A stretch of DNA of 64,000 nt from Candidatus Paraburkholderia kirkii (GTDB taxonomy: Bacteria; Pseudomonadota; Gammaproteobacteria; Burkholderiales; Burkholderiaceae), in contig LFKV01000048.1 in NCBI GenBank assembly GCA_001189345.1, positions 149,593 through 213,592 on the forward strand, read 5' to 3'. Each line of letters begins with the position of its first letter. Position 1 is the first letter of the stretch. Below the pieces are notes generated by a model. That model was not told where the DNA came from and did not search any database. It saw only the letters and a program-made list of their open reading frames with translations. Below are positions 1-12,366 of this stretch, piece by piece. Both the position numbers and the translations under genes were made by a program.

Positions 1-1306
<1,306 letters not shown>

Positions 1307-3622
1307 ATGGCCAAAGCTACTTATTCCGCGAGCCCGCAGGCATTGCCGCACCGCATGTCGCGGCTCTTCACCGAGATTCGCTGGATTCTCCAGGTCGCGC
1401 TCGGATTGTTCCTCGTGATGGCGCTCCTCTCATACAGCCGTAAGGATCCGAGCTGGACCCACGCGGTGAGCGTCGATCACATCGCGAACTGGGCGGGGCG
1501 CGTCGGCGCGTACACGTCCGACATCCTACTGCTCGTTTTCGGGCTGTCCTCGTACTGGCTGATCGTGCTGCTCGCGCGGCGCATCGTCGCGAATTACCGG
1601 CGCATCACGCAACCGGCTGTCGTCGACGAGGACGCTCCGCGCGATCGCACCTGGCTGGCCGAAGCCTTCGCGTTCATGCTGGAGTTGCTCGCGAGCGACG
1701 GCATCGAGGCGCTGCGCATGTGGTCGCTCAAGGTGCAGCTGCCGCGCGCGCCGGGCGGTGTCGTCGGCGATATCGTCGCGCGGCATGTTTCGCATGCGCT
1801 CGGTTTCACCGGCGCCACGCTGTTTCTGCTGATCGCGCTCGCGATCGGACTCTCGCTCTATTTCCGCTTCTCGTGGCTCTCCGTGTGCGAGAAGGTCGGC
1901 GACGGCATTCTCAACGCGATCACCGGCGCGCAACTGCGCCGCGAAGCGGGGCGCGACCACAAGCTCGGCGAGGCGACCGCCTCGAAGCGCGAAGGCAAGG
2001 TCGTGCGCTCGCGCGAGAAGAGCGAGGATCACGAGCCGGTCATGATCGTGCCCGCGGTGGCGACGCCCGCGCGCTCCGAGCGCGCCGAGAAGGAAAAGCA
2101 GGTGCCGCTCTTCAAGGACCTGCCGGGCGATTCCACCTTGCCGCCACTCGCGCTGCTCGATCAGCCGCCGAAGACGCAGGAAACCATCGCCGCCGATACG
2201 CTCGAATATACGTCGCGCCTCATCGAGAAGAAGCTGAAGGACTTCGGCGTCGAGGTGAGCGTGGTCGCGGCGTACCCGGGGCCGGTCGTCACGCGCTATG
2301 AGATCGAGCCGGCGACGGGCGTGAAGGGCAGCCAGATCGTGGGTCTCGCGAAGGATCTGGCGCGCTCGCTGTCGCTCGTGTCGATTCGCGTCGTCGAGAC
2401 GATTCCGGGCAAGAACTACATGGCGCTCGAATTGCCGAACCAGCGCCGCCAGACGGTCAAGCTCTCCGAGATCCTCGGCTCCGAGGTCTACGCGGCAGCC
2501 AGCTCGAACCTGACGATGGGCCTCGGCAAGGACAATGGCGGCAATCCAGTGTGCGCCGATCTCGCCAAGATGCCGCACTTGCTGGTCGCCGGCACGACGG
2601 GCTCGGGCAAATCGGTCGGCATCAACGCGATGATTCTCTCGCTGCTGTACAAGGCGAGTGCGGACCAGGTGCGCCTCATCCTGATCGATCCGAAGATGCT
2701 CGAAATGAGCGTCTATGAAGGCATTCCTCATCTACTGTGCCCGGCCGTGACCGACATGCGGCAGGCGGGCCACGCGCTCAACTGGGCGGTCGCCGAAATG
2801 GAGCGCCGCTACAAGCTGATGAGCAAGATGGGCGTGCGCAATCTCGCGAGCTTCAACGCGAAGATCGAGGAAGCGAAGAAGCGCGACGAGAAGATTCCCA
2901 ACCCGTTCAGCCTGACGCCCGACGAACCCGAACCGCTCACGCGCCTGCCGAACATCGTCGTCGTGATCGACGAGCTCGCCGACCTGATGATGGTCGTCGG
3001 CAAGAAGGTCGAGGAGCTGATCGCGCGCATCGCACAGAAGGCGCGCGCGGCGGGCATCCACCTGATTCTCGCGACGCAGCGCCCGTCGGTCGACGTCATC
3101 ACCGGTCTCATCAAGGCGAACGTGCCGACGCGCATCGCGTTCCAGGTGTCGTCGAAGATCGATTCGCGTACGATTCTCGATCAGCAGGGCGCCGAGTCGC
3201 TGCTCGGCATGGGCGACATGCTCTATCTGCCGCCGGGCACCGGCCTGCCGGTACGCGTGCACGGTGCGTTCGTGTCGGACGAGGAAGTGCACCGCGTCGT
3301 CGAAAAGCTGAAGGAGCACGGCGAGCCGAACTATATCGAGGGCATTCTCGAAGGCGGGCTGGCGGGCGAGGGTGACGAAGGCTCGGTGGGCGCGGGCGGA
3401 ACCGGCGGGGCCGACGGCGAGTCCGATCCTCTGTACGACCAGGCGGTCGAGGTCGTCATCAAGAACCGGCGCGCGTCGATTTCGCTCGTGCAGCGGCACT
3501 TGCGCATCGGCTACAACCGCGCGGCGCGCCTGCTCGAGCAGATGGAGAACTCGGGGCTTGTCTCGGCGATGTCGTCGAACGGCAACCGCGAGATCCTCGC
3601 GCCGGCGCGCGACGCGGAATGA
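1307..3622 (+). CDS. ftsK: DNA translocase FtsK
   Basis: Septum-anchored ATPase that pumps chromosome ends during division and activates XerCD at dif. The 771-residue protein has hydrophobic membrane segments in the first ~190 residues ([19 protein letters not shown] near residue 24, another near 165-186), a charged linker, the motor domain with Walker A GTTGSGKS at 429-436 and Walker [11 protein letters not shown] around D555, then a C-terminal winged-helix gamma domain (about 705-765) that reads KOPS sites. The start was chosen at MAKATYS, the usual N-terminus in Burkholderia; the next Met (MSRLF) would remove only 16 residues. The gene is intact and followed 37 bp later by lolA, the typical pairing. 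Confidence 0.97.
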   Translation: MAKATYSASPQALPHRMSRLFTEIRWILQVALGLFLVMALLSYSRKDPSWTHAVSVDHIANWAGRVGAYTSDILLLVFGLSSYWLIVLLARRIVANYRRITQPAVVDEDAPRDRTWLAEAFAFMLELLASDGIEALRMWSLKVQLPRAPGGVVGDIVARHVSHALGFTGATLFLLIALAIGLSLYFRFSWLSVCEKVGDGILNAITGAQLRREAGRDHKLGEATASKREGKVVRSREKSEDHEPVMIVPAVATPARSERAEKEKQVPLFKDLPGDSTLPPLALLDQPPKTQETIAADTLEYTSRLIEKKLKDFGVEVSVVAAYPGPVVTRYEIEPATGVKGSQIVGLAKDLARSLSLVSIRVVETIPGKNYMALELPNQRRQTVKLSEILGSEVYAAASSNLTMGLGKDNGGNPVCADLAKMPHLLVAGTTGSGKSVGINAMILSLLYKASADQVRLILIDPKMLEMSVYEGIPHLLCPAVTDMRQAGHALNWAVAEMERRYKLMSKMGVRNLASFNAKIEEAKKRDEKIPNPFSLTPDEPEPLTRLPNIVVVIDELADLMMVVGKKVEELIARIAQKARAAGIHLILATQRPSVDVITGLIKANVPTRIAFQVSSKIDSRTILDQQGAESLLGMGDMLYLPPGTGLPVRVHGAFVSDEEVHRVVEKLKEHGEPNYIEGILEGGLAGEGDEGSVGAGGTGGADGESDPLYDQAVEVVIKNRRASISLVQRHLRIGYNRAARLLEQMENSGLVSAMSSNGNREILAPARDAE

Positions 3623-3659
3623 GCGCGCGTCGCCGGCATCACGAAGGGAGAACAAGAGC

Positions 3660-4340
3660 ATGAAGCAGCAAACGGGGAATCGTTCGATCAAGGCATTGAG
3701 CGCCGCGCTCCTGTCGGCGTCGATGCTGTTCGCATCGCACGCATTCGCGAGCGGCACGGAGCAGTTGAAGGCGTTCGTGTCGCAGGTCCGTGCAGCGCGC
3801 GGCGACTTCACGCAGCAGGAAGTCAAGGCGCCGGGCAAGGCGAACAACGGCGCGACTTCGAACCCGATGCCGACCAGGGGCACGACTTCCAGCGGCACGT
3901 TCATGTTCGCGCGGCCGGGCAAGTTCATCTGGTCGTATGAGAAGCCGTACTCGCAGATCCTGCAAGCCGACGGCGACAAGCTCTACGTCTACGACAAAGA
4001 CCTGAACCAGGTCACCGTGCGCAGTCTCGGCGGCGCGCTGGGCGCGAGCCCGGCGGCGATTCTCTTCGGCAGCAATGACCTGCAGAAGAACTTCAACCTG
4101 CGCGATGCGGACGAGAAGGGCGGCATCGACTGGCTGGAACTCACGCCGAAGGCGAAGGACACGCAGTTCGAAACGGTCGGCATCGGCTTCAAGGACGGCA
4201 ACCTGCAGGCGATGGAGCTGCACGATGTGTTCGGCAATGTCACGCTGCTCACGTTCTCGAACATCCAGAAGAACCCGCCGGTCAAGAACGACACGTTCAA
4301 ATTCACCGTGCCGAAGGGCGCGGACGTGATCAACGAATAA
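3660..4340 (+). CDS. lolA: Outer-membrane lipoprotein carrier protein LolA
   Basis: Periplasmic chaperone that takes lipoproteins released by LolCDE across to LolB. The 226-residue product starts with a classical Sec signal peptide (MKQQTGNRS, hydrophobic stretch, cleavage after HAFA) and contains the LolA-fold segments [29 protein letters not shown] and [14 protein letters not shown]. The start at 3660 is preferred over longer in-frame starts because it follows a Shine-Dalgarno (GAAGGGAG, about 3643-3650) and gives the signal peptide. It lies 37 bp after ftsK, so probably co-transcribed. Intact. Confidence 0.95.
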   Translation: MKQQTGNRSIKALSAALLSASMLFASHAFASGTEQLKAFVSQVRAARGDFTQQEVKAPGKANNGATSNPMPTRGTTSSGTFMFARPGKFIWSYEKPYSQILQADGDKLYVYDKDLNQVTVRSLGGALGASPAAILFGSNDLQKNFNLRDADEKGGIDWLELTPKAKDTQFETVGIGFKDGNLQAMELHDVFGNVTLLTFSNIQKNPPVKNDTFKFTVPKGADVINE

Positions 4341-4385
4341 GGCCGCACCGCGCGGCTCCGTTCCTCCATTCGGGCCGCGCATCGT

Positions 4386-4856
4386 TCAACGATAGTTCGT
4401 CATGAGCGTCACGCGCGTGGGGGAGGAAGGGGCGTCGTCCTTTGCGCGCATCGACAGCGTGCCGCCCAGCGCGCCGACATGATATGTCCCGCGGGCGTCC
4501 GGCCCGACGACGTGACCCTTGCCATCCCTGAAATCAGCGGCGAGCGTGTCGGCGCCCGTCGCATGGCCCGCTACCGACAGGGAAAGCTCCGCGTTGGGCG
4601 GATTGTTCGGCTCGGGGACGAACGTAACGTAGGTCGTTTTCCCGCTCGCAATCTGCGTCTGCGCCACGGAAGCGTGCGATCCCGGCGCGGATCCTCCGAC
4701 TGAAACGTCGAACGAAGGCGCCACCAGCGCGCCGGTGAAGGTGATGACGCCTCCCGTCGCCGCGGTTGCCGCGGTCGCGACCAGGCAACCGGCGAGCGCG
4801 CTCGCCAGCGCGATTCGTCCTGGCCGTGTCGCATCTCTCAGGTTCGTTTCTTTCAT
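4386..4856 (-). CDS. Small exported protein with fimbrial-subunit-like N-terminus
   Basis: Predicted 156-residue secreted protein. The start at 4856 follows a purine-rich GGGGAAAAAAG ribosome site. It has a signal peptide (basic MKETNLRDATRPGR, hydrophobic core, cleavage after TAATAA). The mature N-terminus (GGVITFTGALVAPSFDV) resembles the first beta strand of chaperone-usher pilins (G-x-I-x-F-x-G-x-x-x-x-P), but the cysteine pair of type 1 pilins is absent and no usher or chaperone gene is nearby. Function unknown; an orphan pilin-like or other beta-sandwich exported protein is an inference. Convergent with lolA, about 45 bp apart. Confidence 0.6.
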   Translation of the reverse strand: MKETNLRDATRPGRIALASALAGCLVATAATAATGGVITFTGALVAPSFDVSVGGSAPGSHASVAQTQIASGKTTYVTFVPEPNNPPNAELSLSVAGHATGADTLAADFRDGKGHVVGPDARGTYHVGALGGTLSMRAKDDAPSSPTRVTLMTNYR

Positions 4857-4993
4857 CTTTTTTCCCCATTGAAAAGAAGCCGTTCCGCTGGTGGCGGGCT
4901 GGCACCCCATACGGCGGAAGCGCGTGCATCGAGCCGCCTGGGCGAGTCGTTGCGTCTTATTTTTGAGATGCGCGCGAGATGATGTTAGGAGGA

Positions 4994-5020
4994 TTCGTAT
5001 TGCTCGTGCAATACGATTTT
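4994..5020 (+). terminator. Hairpin plus T-run in an AT-rich gap
   Basis: CGTATTGC (4996-5003), a 4-nt loop and GCAATACG (5008-5015) form a perfect 8-bp stem followed by ATTTT. It looks like an intrinsic terminator on the plus strand, although no plus-strand gene ends nearby; on the minus strand it would sit in the leader of the pilin-like gene. The rest of the AT-rich gap 4857-5133 shows a second small hairpin (GCTTCC...GGAAGC, about 5044-5060) and no gene. Confidence 0.35.
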
Positions 5021-5133
5021 GATAGTAGAACTGTAAAATATGTGCTTCCGGCCTGGAAGCATTTGTAGTGCTTATTTTGTTGCTTCAAAGCAGTTAGATG
5101 CACGAGCCCGATCTCTTGCGGCAGCGCCGGGCG

Positions 5134-6042
5134 TCACGCATGCGCGGCTTGCATATCCTCGATGAACGCCTCGACGATCTCACGTTTTGCCCCGTGCGCG
5201 CCGCTCGCTCCGTGCGCGTGACCATCTGAAACGCGACGCGATAGCGCATCGCCTTCGGATTGAGCGGCGCGAGCAGTCCTTCCTTCACGTAGGGCGCGGC
5301 GAAATGCTCGGGCAGATAGCCCAGACGACGGCCCGAGAGGACGAGCATCGCGACGGCCTCCATGTTGTCGGCGACCGCGCTGATTTTGCGCGGCGTGAGC
5401 GCGCCGGCCTCGGGCAGCGGATAGCTGCGCCACGCCCATTCGTGCTCAAAAGCGTCGGCCACGCGGATGCGCCTGGCGCGCGCGAAGAGCGGATGATCGC
5501 GTCCGCAATAGGCGAGCTGGTCCTCCGCGAAAATCTCGGTGCAATCGAGCGACGGCACGCGATGCCAGAAATATCCGATCGCCATCTGGATGCGCTCCGG
5601 CAACAGCATCTCCTCGAGTTCCCCCGGCGAGCGCACGAGCACCGCGAAGCGTACCAGATTCGTCGCACTGCCGGAAACGCGCGATCGTCTGACTGACGCG
5701 CGCGTTCGCGCTGACGGGTGTGTCGCCGATCATCCCGAGCGTGAGTGTGCCGACGAGCTTCTTGCCGACGTTGCGCGCAGTCGAATCGAAGGTTTCGATG
5801 GCGGCGAGCAGCGTCCGGCAGGCGTCGACGAACTGCTCGCCGCGCGAGGTCAGCGCGAAGCCGCCGCACCCGCGTTCGCAGAGTCGGTAGCCGAGCCGCG
5901 TTTCGAGCGTCGCGAGCTGCGTGCTGATGGTCGATTGCCCGACGTTGAGCGTCGCCTGCGCCGACGACACGCCGCCTGCATCGACGATGGCGAGAAACAC
6001 GCGGATGAGCCGCAGATCGAGATCGGAGAGATGAATGAACAT
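5134..6042 (-). pseudogene. LysR-family regulator, broken by two frameshifts
   Basis: Read from the ATG at 6042, the protein starts with a LysR winged-helix domain (LRLIRVFLAIVDAGG, QSTISTQLATLETRLG) and enters the ligand-binding domain. The frame is lost near 5645-5670. The effector-binding domain continues in another frame (SPGELEEMLLPERIQMAIGYF, RRLGYLPEHFAAPYV), and a second shift near 5195-5210 is needed to reach the natural end (EIVEAFIEDMQAAHA) at 5134. Divergent from the agmatinase-family gene, so probably once its activator. An inverted repeat GAAGTT-N17-AACTTC at 6077-6105 between them is a possible binding site. A single base indel at each break would restore the gene. Confidence 0.85.
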
Positions 6043-6076
6043 GCGCGTGCCGCCTTACATCGACAGATATCAATGT

Positions 6077-6105
6077 GAAGTTATTTTCATCGCCATTTTA
6101 ACTTC
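6077..6105. promoter_or_regulatory. Inverted repeat between lysR pseudogene and agmatinase-family gene
   Basis: GAAGTT and AACTTC half-sites separated by 17 bp in the 148-bp divergent spacer. Position and dyad symmetry suit a LysR-type activator site, but the half-sites are short and the regulator is broken, so this is tentative. Confidence 0.3.
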
Positions 6106-6190
6106 GGAAAAAAGCGGCTGTTAATTCCAGGATGAGGCGAGCCAGCCGACTTGCCAGACACTTGCCGTACAACCGGAATCATCTAAAACC

Positions 6191-7180
6191 ATGAATACGT
6201 CCTCGCTCTTCGCTCCCACCGAGCACTTCGACTCGCACTTCCTGGAACATCGCGCCGAGCGCCCGCAGCCGCTCTCCGGCAACACGATGATGCGCCTGCC
6301 GCACGTCCAGTCCGCCGAGGGACTGGACGCGTGCTTCGTCGGCGTGCCGTTCGATCTGGGCACGTCCAACCGGACCGGCGCGCGTTTCGGCCCGCGCCAG
6401 GTGCGCGGCGAGTCCGTGCTGCTGCGTCCGTACAACATGGCGACGCGCGCGGCGCCGTTCGATTCGCTGCGCGTTGCCGATATCGGCGATGTCGCGATCA
6501 ACCCGTACAACCTGCTCGATTCGATCAACCGCATCGAGCGTGTGTATCGCGAGATCCTGAAGCACGACTGCAAGCCGCTCACGCTCGGCGGCGATCACAC
6601 CATCGCGCTGCCGATCCTGCGCGCGATTCACGCGAAGCACGGCAAGGTCGGGCTGATTCACGTCGACGCGCACGCGGACGTCAACGACACCATGTTCGGC
6701 GAGAAGATCGCGCACGGCACGCCGTTCCGCCGCGCGGTGGAAGAGGGCCTGCTCGACTGCTCGCGCGTGGTGCAGATCGGCCTGCGCGGCACCGGCTACG
6801 AGGCCGGCGATTTCGACTGGTGCCGCAAGCAGGGTTTTCGCGTCGTACAGACGGAGGAATGCTGGAACAGGTCGCTCGCCCCGCTGATGGAGGAAGTGCG
6901 CGCGCAGATGGGCGACGGCCCGGTCTACATCACGTTCGATATCGACGGCATCGATCCCGCGTTCGCGCCGGGCACGGGCACGCCGGAAATCGCCGGGCTG
7001 ACGGTGCCGCAGGCGCTGGAAATCGTGCGCGGCGCGCGCGGGCTCAACATCGTCGGGGCGGATCTGGTGGAGGTCGCGCCGCCCTACGATCCGTTCGGCA
7101 CGACCGCGCTGCTCGGCGCGAACCTCGCCTTCGAGCTGTTGTGCGTGTTGCCGGGCATCGAGTATCGCGCGGCGAAGTAA
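6191..7180 (+). CDS. speB: Agmatinase / guanidinobutyrase (ureohydrolase family)
   Basis: Binuclear-manganese ureohydrolase releasing urea from agmatine or a related guanidino compound. All metal-ligand segments are present: GGDHTIALPI, IHVDAHADVND and FDIDGIDPAFAPGTGTPE. Length (329 residues) is close to Pseudomonas guanidinobutyrase, which also sits beside a LysR-type activator gene, so 4-guanidinobutyrate is as plausible a substrate as agmatine; sequence alone does not settle it. The start at 6191 gives an N-terminus in line with the family. The coding frame is intact although the likely regulator is a pseudogene, so expression may now be altered. Confidence 0.85.
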   Translation: MNTSSLFAPTEHFDSHFLEHRAERPQPLSGNTMMRLPHVQSAEGLDACFVGVPFDLGTSNRTGARFGPRQVRGESVLLRPYNMATRAAPFDSLRVADIGDVAINPYNLLDSINRIERVYREILKHDCKPLTLGGDHTIALPILRAIHAKHGKVGLIHVDAHADVNDTMFGEKIAHGTPFRRAVEEGLLDCSRVVQIGLRGTGYEAGDFDWCRKQGFRVVQTEECWNRSLAPLMEEVRAQMGDGPVYITFDIDGIDPAFAPGTGTPEIAGLTVPQALEIVRGARGLNIVGADLVEVAPPYDPFGTTALLGANLAFELLCVLPGIEYRAAK

Positions 7181-7193
7181 GCCCGCATCGGCA

Positions 7194-8485
7194 TCACGCG
7201 TAAGCGCGACGCCGTCCCGATACGAGCGCCAGATAACACACCGCGCCGAGCGCGAGCGCGGGCAGCGTCGCACCGAGATTCGGCAGCCACTGGTTGATCG
7301 CGTGATACGCGGCGATCCCGATGCCCCACGCGACGAACGCGCTCAGGTGCCAGCCGCCCGAATAGCCGTAGCGTCCGTCGATGGCCCCGAGCGCGGCGGG
7401 GTCGATGCGGCGCTTTCGCACGATGAAGTGATTCGCCAGCACGACGCCGAAGAGCGGCGCGAACACCGAGCCGATCAGCAGCAGGAAGTTCTGGTACTTG
7501 CCCATCTCGACGACGAGCGCGACCAGCGTGCACAGCGCGCCCAGAACGTGCCCGTCGATACGGCCGCGGAGTGGATGTCGGCGAAGGCGTTGTCGGTTTC
7601 GTCGATCAGAATCAGAAACAGCGCGATGCCGCCGCCCGCCTGCGCGAACGCGACGGTCAGCAGCGCATCGCCGCCGCCCGCGGCAAGCCCGTACACCGCG
7701 CCCAGCGCATAGAACCAGAGATTCGCGATGCCGTAGCCCAGCAGCGTGCCGCGAAACGCGCCGCCCGCGCTCTTGCCGAAGTGCGTGTAATCGGCGATGA
7801 GCGGCAGCCACGAAAGCGGCATCGCGACGACCAGATCGATGCCCGCGCCGAACGCCATCTCGCCTGTGCCGGGGCGCGACAGGAGCGCGCCGAGATCGTG
7901 CTTCGAGAGCAGATTCCACGTGAGCCAGCCCGTGCCGCCGAGCAGCAGCCAGATGCCCCAGGTCCGAAGGAAGCGCTGCACGAAGGAGAGCGGGCCGCTG
8001 ACCGCGAGCAGCGTCGCGAGCGCGCCGAAAATGAGCGTCCAGACGAGCGGCATCGAGAAATGGAAGAATTGCTTGGCGAGCGCTTCGGCGGAATCGCGCA
8101 TCACGATGATCTCGAACGAGCCCCAGCCGACCAGCTGGATCGCGTTGAGCACCGCCGGCACCGACGCGCCGCGCAAGCCAAGCGTCGGCCTGAGCGAGGA
8201 CATTGCCGCAAGCCCGGTATCCGTGCCGACGACGCCCGCCAGCGCGAGCAGCACGACGCCGATCGCAGTGCCGATGACGATCGCCGCGAGCGCGTGCGGG
8301 AGCGACAGCCCCGGCACCAGCAGCGCGCCCGCCTGCGCCACCAGAAGCCCGATCCCGAGCGAAAACCACAGCGCGAAGGCATCGCTCGTGCCGAAGGCGC
8401 GCCGCTCGGCCGGCACCGGCGTGAGCGGCGCGTAGGTCGAGGTTTCGACCGGTCCCGCGCCGGTTGTCGTGTACTCTTGCCCCAT
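7194..8485 (-). pseudogene. cytX: NCS1-family permease (CytX-like), frameshifted
   Basis: A 12-TM-type nucleobase:cation symporter beginning at MGQEYTTTG (8485). Segments typical of the CytX branch, the putative hydroxymethylpyrimidine transporters, include ALWFSLGIGLLVAQAGALL, VLNAIQLVGWGSFEIIVMRDS and AMPLSWLPLIADYTHFGKSAGG. The frame breaks near 7540-7560, after DNAFADIHSAAVSTG. The last helices (VVEMGKYQNFLLLIGSVFAP, ending SGRRRAYA) are in another frame to 7194. One indel explains it. No thi-box was found in the short leader (8486-8640), which contains only a GC-rich hairpin. Convergent with the agmatinase-family gene, 13 bp apart. Confidence 0.82.
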
Positions 8486-8662
8486 CGGATTGCGTCCTTT
8501 ATTGTCAAAGCATGGTCGGAAAAGCGCGCCGGCCGCTTCGTGCGAAGCGAGCGGCCGCCAGGCTGTCATAATGATCCGATTTTGCGGCCACGCCGCGTCC
8601 CGTGGAAGCGCGGGATTATCGCCGCGATCCACCCAACCGCGTCAACCTGCATCGCACAGCAC

Positions 8663-9979
8663 ATGTTCGAAGAAAACCGTGGCACCGTTCCGCTCGCGGA
8701 GCGCCTGCGCCCCCGCACCATCGACGACGTGATCGGCCAGAAGCATCTGCTCGGGCCGAGCAAACCGCTGCGCGTCGCGTTCGAATCGGGTGAGGCGCAT
8801 TCGATGATTCTCTGGGGCCCGCCCGGCGTCGGCAAGACCACGCTCGCGCGCCTCATGGCCGATGCGTTCCACGCGCAGTTCATCTCGCTCTCGGCGGTGC
8901 TGTCCGGCGTGAAAGATATCCGCGAGGCGGTCGAGACCGCGCAGATCCATCGCGCGAACGGGCATCAGACGCTCGTGTTCGTCGACGAGGTGCATCGCTT
9001 CAACAAGAGCCAGCAGGATGCGTTCTTGCCGCATGTGGAGTCCGGCCTGTTCGTGTTCGTCGGCGCGACGACCGAGAATCCGTCGTTCGAGGTGAACAGC
9101 GCGCTTCTGTCGCGCGCAGCGGTGTACGTGCTGAAGAGCCTCGACGCGGACGAGCTGAACGAGCTGCTCGAGCGCGCGACGAAGGAACTCGGCGGCCTCA
9201 CGTTCACCGAAGAAGCCCGCCATGCGCTGATCGGCTCCGCCGACGGCGACGGCCGCAAGCTGCTGAACAATCTCGAGATCGTCGCGCGCGCGGCGGCGCA
9301 GCAAAAGCAGACTGATGTGGACGGCGCGCTCCTCGGCAGCGCGCTCGCGGAGAATCTGCGCCGCTTCGACAAGGGCGGTGACGCGTTCTACGATCAAATC
9401 AGTGCGCTGCACAAATCGGCGCGCGGCAGCAATCCGGACGCCACGCTCTACTGGTTCTGCCGCATGCTCGACGGCGGCGCCGATCCCCGCTATCTCGCGC
9501 GACGCATCGTGCGCATGGCGTGGGAGGACATCGGCCTCGCCGATCCGCGCGGTGCGCGCATCGCGCTCGATGCGGCCGAAACCTACGAACGGCTCGGCAC
9601 GCCGGAGGGCGAGCTGGCGCTCGCGCAGGCGCTGATCTACCTGGCCGTCGCACCGAAGTCGAACGCCGGCTACAACGCGTACAACGAGGCGCGGCGCTTT
9701 GTCGGCCGTGACCAATCGCGCGGCGTGCCGGTGCATCTGCGCAACGCGCCGACCAAGCTGATGAAGGAGCTCGGGTACGGCCACGAATACCGCTACGCGC
9801 ACGACGAACCCGACGCCTATTCAGCCGGCGAAACCTATCTTCCCGACGGCATGCGCGAGCCGAACTGGTATCAGCCGACGCCGCGCGGGCTCGAAGGCAA
9901 GATCGGCGAAAAGCTCGCGCGCCTGGCCGAGCTCGACGAAGCCTGGCGGCGCGAGCATCGCGACGACAAGAAGCGCTGA
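8663..9979 (+). CDS. rarA: Replication-associated recombination protein A (MgsA/RarA AAA+ ATPase)
   Basis: Clamp-loader-like AAA+ ATPase acting at stalled replication forks. The 438-residue protein has the signature start PLAERLRPRTIDDVIGQKHLL, Walker A GPPGVGKT (52-59), Walker B VFVDEVHRF, sensor GATTENPSFEVNSALLSR, and the C-terminal tetramerisation domain (DQISALHKSARGSNPDATLYW). The start at 8663 (MFEENRG) was chosen because homologous sequence begins there; the upstream open frame is antisense to the permease. Intact. Confidence 0.95.
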   Translation: MFEENRGTVPLAERLRPRTIDDVIGQKHLLGPSKPLRVAFESGEAHSMILWGPPGVGKTTLARLMADAFHAQFISLSAVLSGVKDIREAVETAQIHRANGHQTLVFVDEVHRFNKSQQDAFLPHVESGLFVFVGATTENPSFEVNSALLSRAAVYVLKSLDADELNELLERATKELGGLTFTEEARHALIGSADGDGRKLLNNLEIVARAAAQQKQTDVDGALLGSALAENLRRFDKGGDAFYDQISALHKSARGSNPDATLYWFCRMLDGGADPRYLARRIVRMAWEDIGLADPRGARIALDAAETYERLGTPEGELALAQALIYLAVAPKSNAGYNAYNEARRFVGRDQSRGVPVHLRNAPTKLMKELGYGHEYRYAHDEPDAYSAGETYLPDGMREPNWYQPTPRGLEGKIGEKLARLAELDEAWRREHRDDKKR

Positions 9980-10036
9980 TTCGCGCCTTCATGCCCTGGT
10001 CTGAAATGACGGCCGCCCGCGCCCGGTTCGCGATGA

Positions 10037-11386
<1,350 letters not shown>

Positions 11387-11407
11387 AGTTTATTTGCCAA
11401 AAGGGGT

Positions 11408-11436
11408 TTGGAAAGCACGAAAGACTTCGATATACT
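11408..11436 (+). promoter_or_regulatory. Sigma70-type promoter for tRNA-Ser
   Basis: TTGGAA (11408-11413) and TATACT (11431-11436) with an ideal 17-bp spacer, about 85 bp upstream of the tRNA gene. Both hexamers are near consensus and no other transcript start is needed here. Confidence 0.65.
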
Positions 11437-11520
11437 CTCGTTCTTCGCTGAGCAACGACCCGCTTCGCGAAGGCTGATCGAAGCGAAGCAGAAGTCAGGC
11501 AAAGCCCGGTTGGTAGACGC

Positions 11521-11611
<91 letters not shown>

Positions 11612-11623
11612 AGATACGGAAAT

Positions 11624-11659
11624 CCCGCAAGTCGTAAAGGCTTGTGGGGTTTTGCTTTT
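11624..11659 (+). terminator. Intrinsic terminator after tRNA-Ser
   Basis: CCCGCAAG (11624-11631) pairs with CTTGTGGG (11641-11648) through a 9-nt loop, one G-U pair, followed by a T-rich tract (GTTTTGCTTTT). It lies 13 bp after the tRNA CCA. Confidence 0.75.
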
Positions 11660-11835
11660 GGGGAGCGTGATTTGGGGCGTGTGATTGGGTACGCGCGATT
11701 GGGTCGCGCGGGGCCATGCAATTCGCGCTGCCCCCGCTCCGGCGACGAATCGCGGGTTTGCCTCCGGTCGCCTCAAGTCGAGCAGCGCGCGATATCGAAG
11801 CGCAGTTCCGGCTCCGGCACTCCGCCATCGTCGCT

Positions 11836-12123
11836 CTACGACTGCTGCACCTTCACGATCGATCCATACGCCGAAGGCGTCAGCGTCACGAGCCACGCGT
11901 TCGAGCCGATCATCAACTCCGTCGACCCTTGATCGCGCGTCGCCTGCGCGGAGGGAATCATGCGCTGCAGGCAACTGGAGATGTCCGACGCGGTCCGCGC
12001 CGACGAAACGTGAATCACGGGCCTGGACGCGCGCAGCTCGGGGCTGCTCGTCGAGCTGCAGGCGGCAAGGGCGGCGACGCCCGACAGGACGGCGAAAACC
12101 AAGGCAAATCGATGCAAGATCAT
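11836..12123 (-). CDS. Small lipoprotein of unknown function
   Basis: A 95-residue protein with a lipoprotein signal peptide: MILHRFALVFAVLSG, lipobox LAAC with the lipidated cysteine at about residue 22, then SSTSSPEL. Ser at +2 predicts outer-membrane sorting, which would depend on the LolA system encoded upstream. The rest (VIHVSSARTASDISSCLQRMI, SAWLVTLTPSAYGSIVKVQ-like end) matches no family I can name. Convergent with the tRNA gene. Coding probability rests on the good signal sequence and gene-like composition. Confidence 0.65.
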   Translation of the reverse strand: MILHRFALVFAVLSGVAALAACSSTSSPELRASRPVIHVSSARTASDISSCLQRMIPSAQATRDQGSTELMIGSNAWLVTLTPSAYGSIVKVQQS

Positions 12124-12366
12124 AACGCTCCGACAAGTCTGAATCCGGACCGCTAAAACACAAACGCGCCCGCATCACAAGGGCGAAAGCCCGTTACGCG
12201 CGATGCGGGAGAGACCGGCGGGCGGAGCGCCCGGGCGCATTCCGCAAGGGCCGGGCTGCGCGGGAATGCTATCATCGGCCCCATTGTCCTCGTGCGGTGC
12301 GCCGCCCGCCTGAAACACGGCGGAACGCCGCGCACGCAGGCGGCACGAACCCATCTGCATTGCTCA

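Noticed and set aside
8486..8640. TPP riboswitch ahead of the CytX-like permease
   Set aside because: No thi-box consensus segments were found; the leader has only a short GC hairpin.
7571..8662. A 364-residue N-terminal extension of rarA
   Set aside because: It is antisense to the permease gene, low-complexity and charged; homology to RarA begins precisely at MFEENRG.
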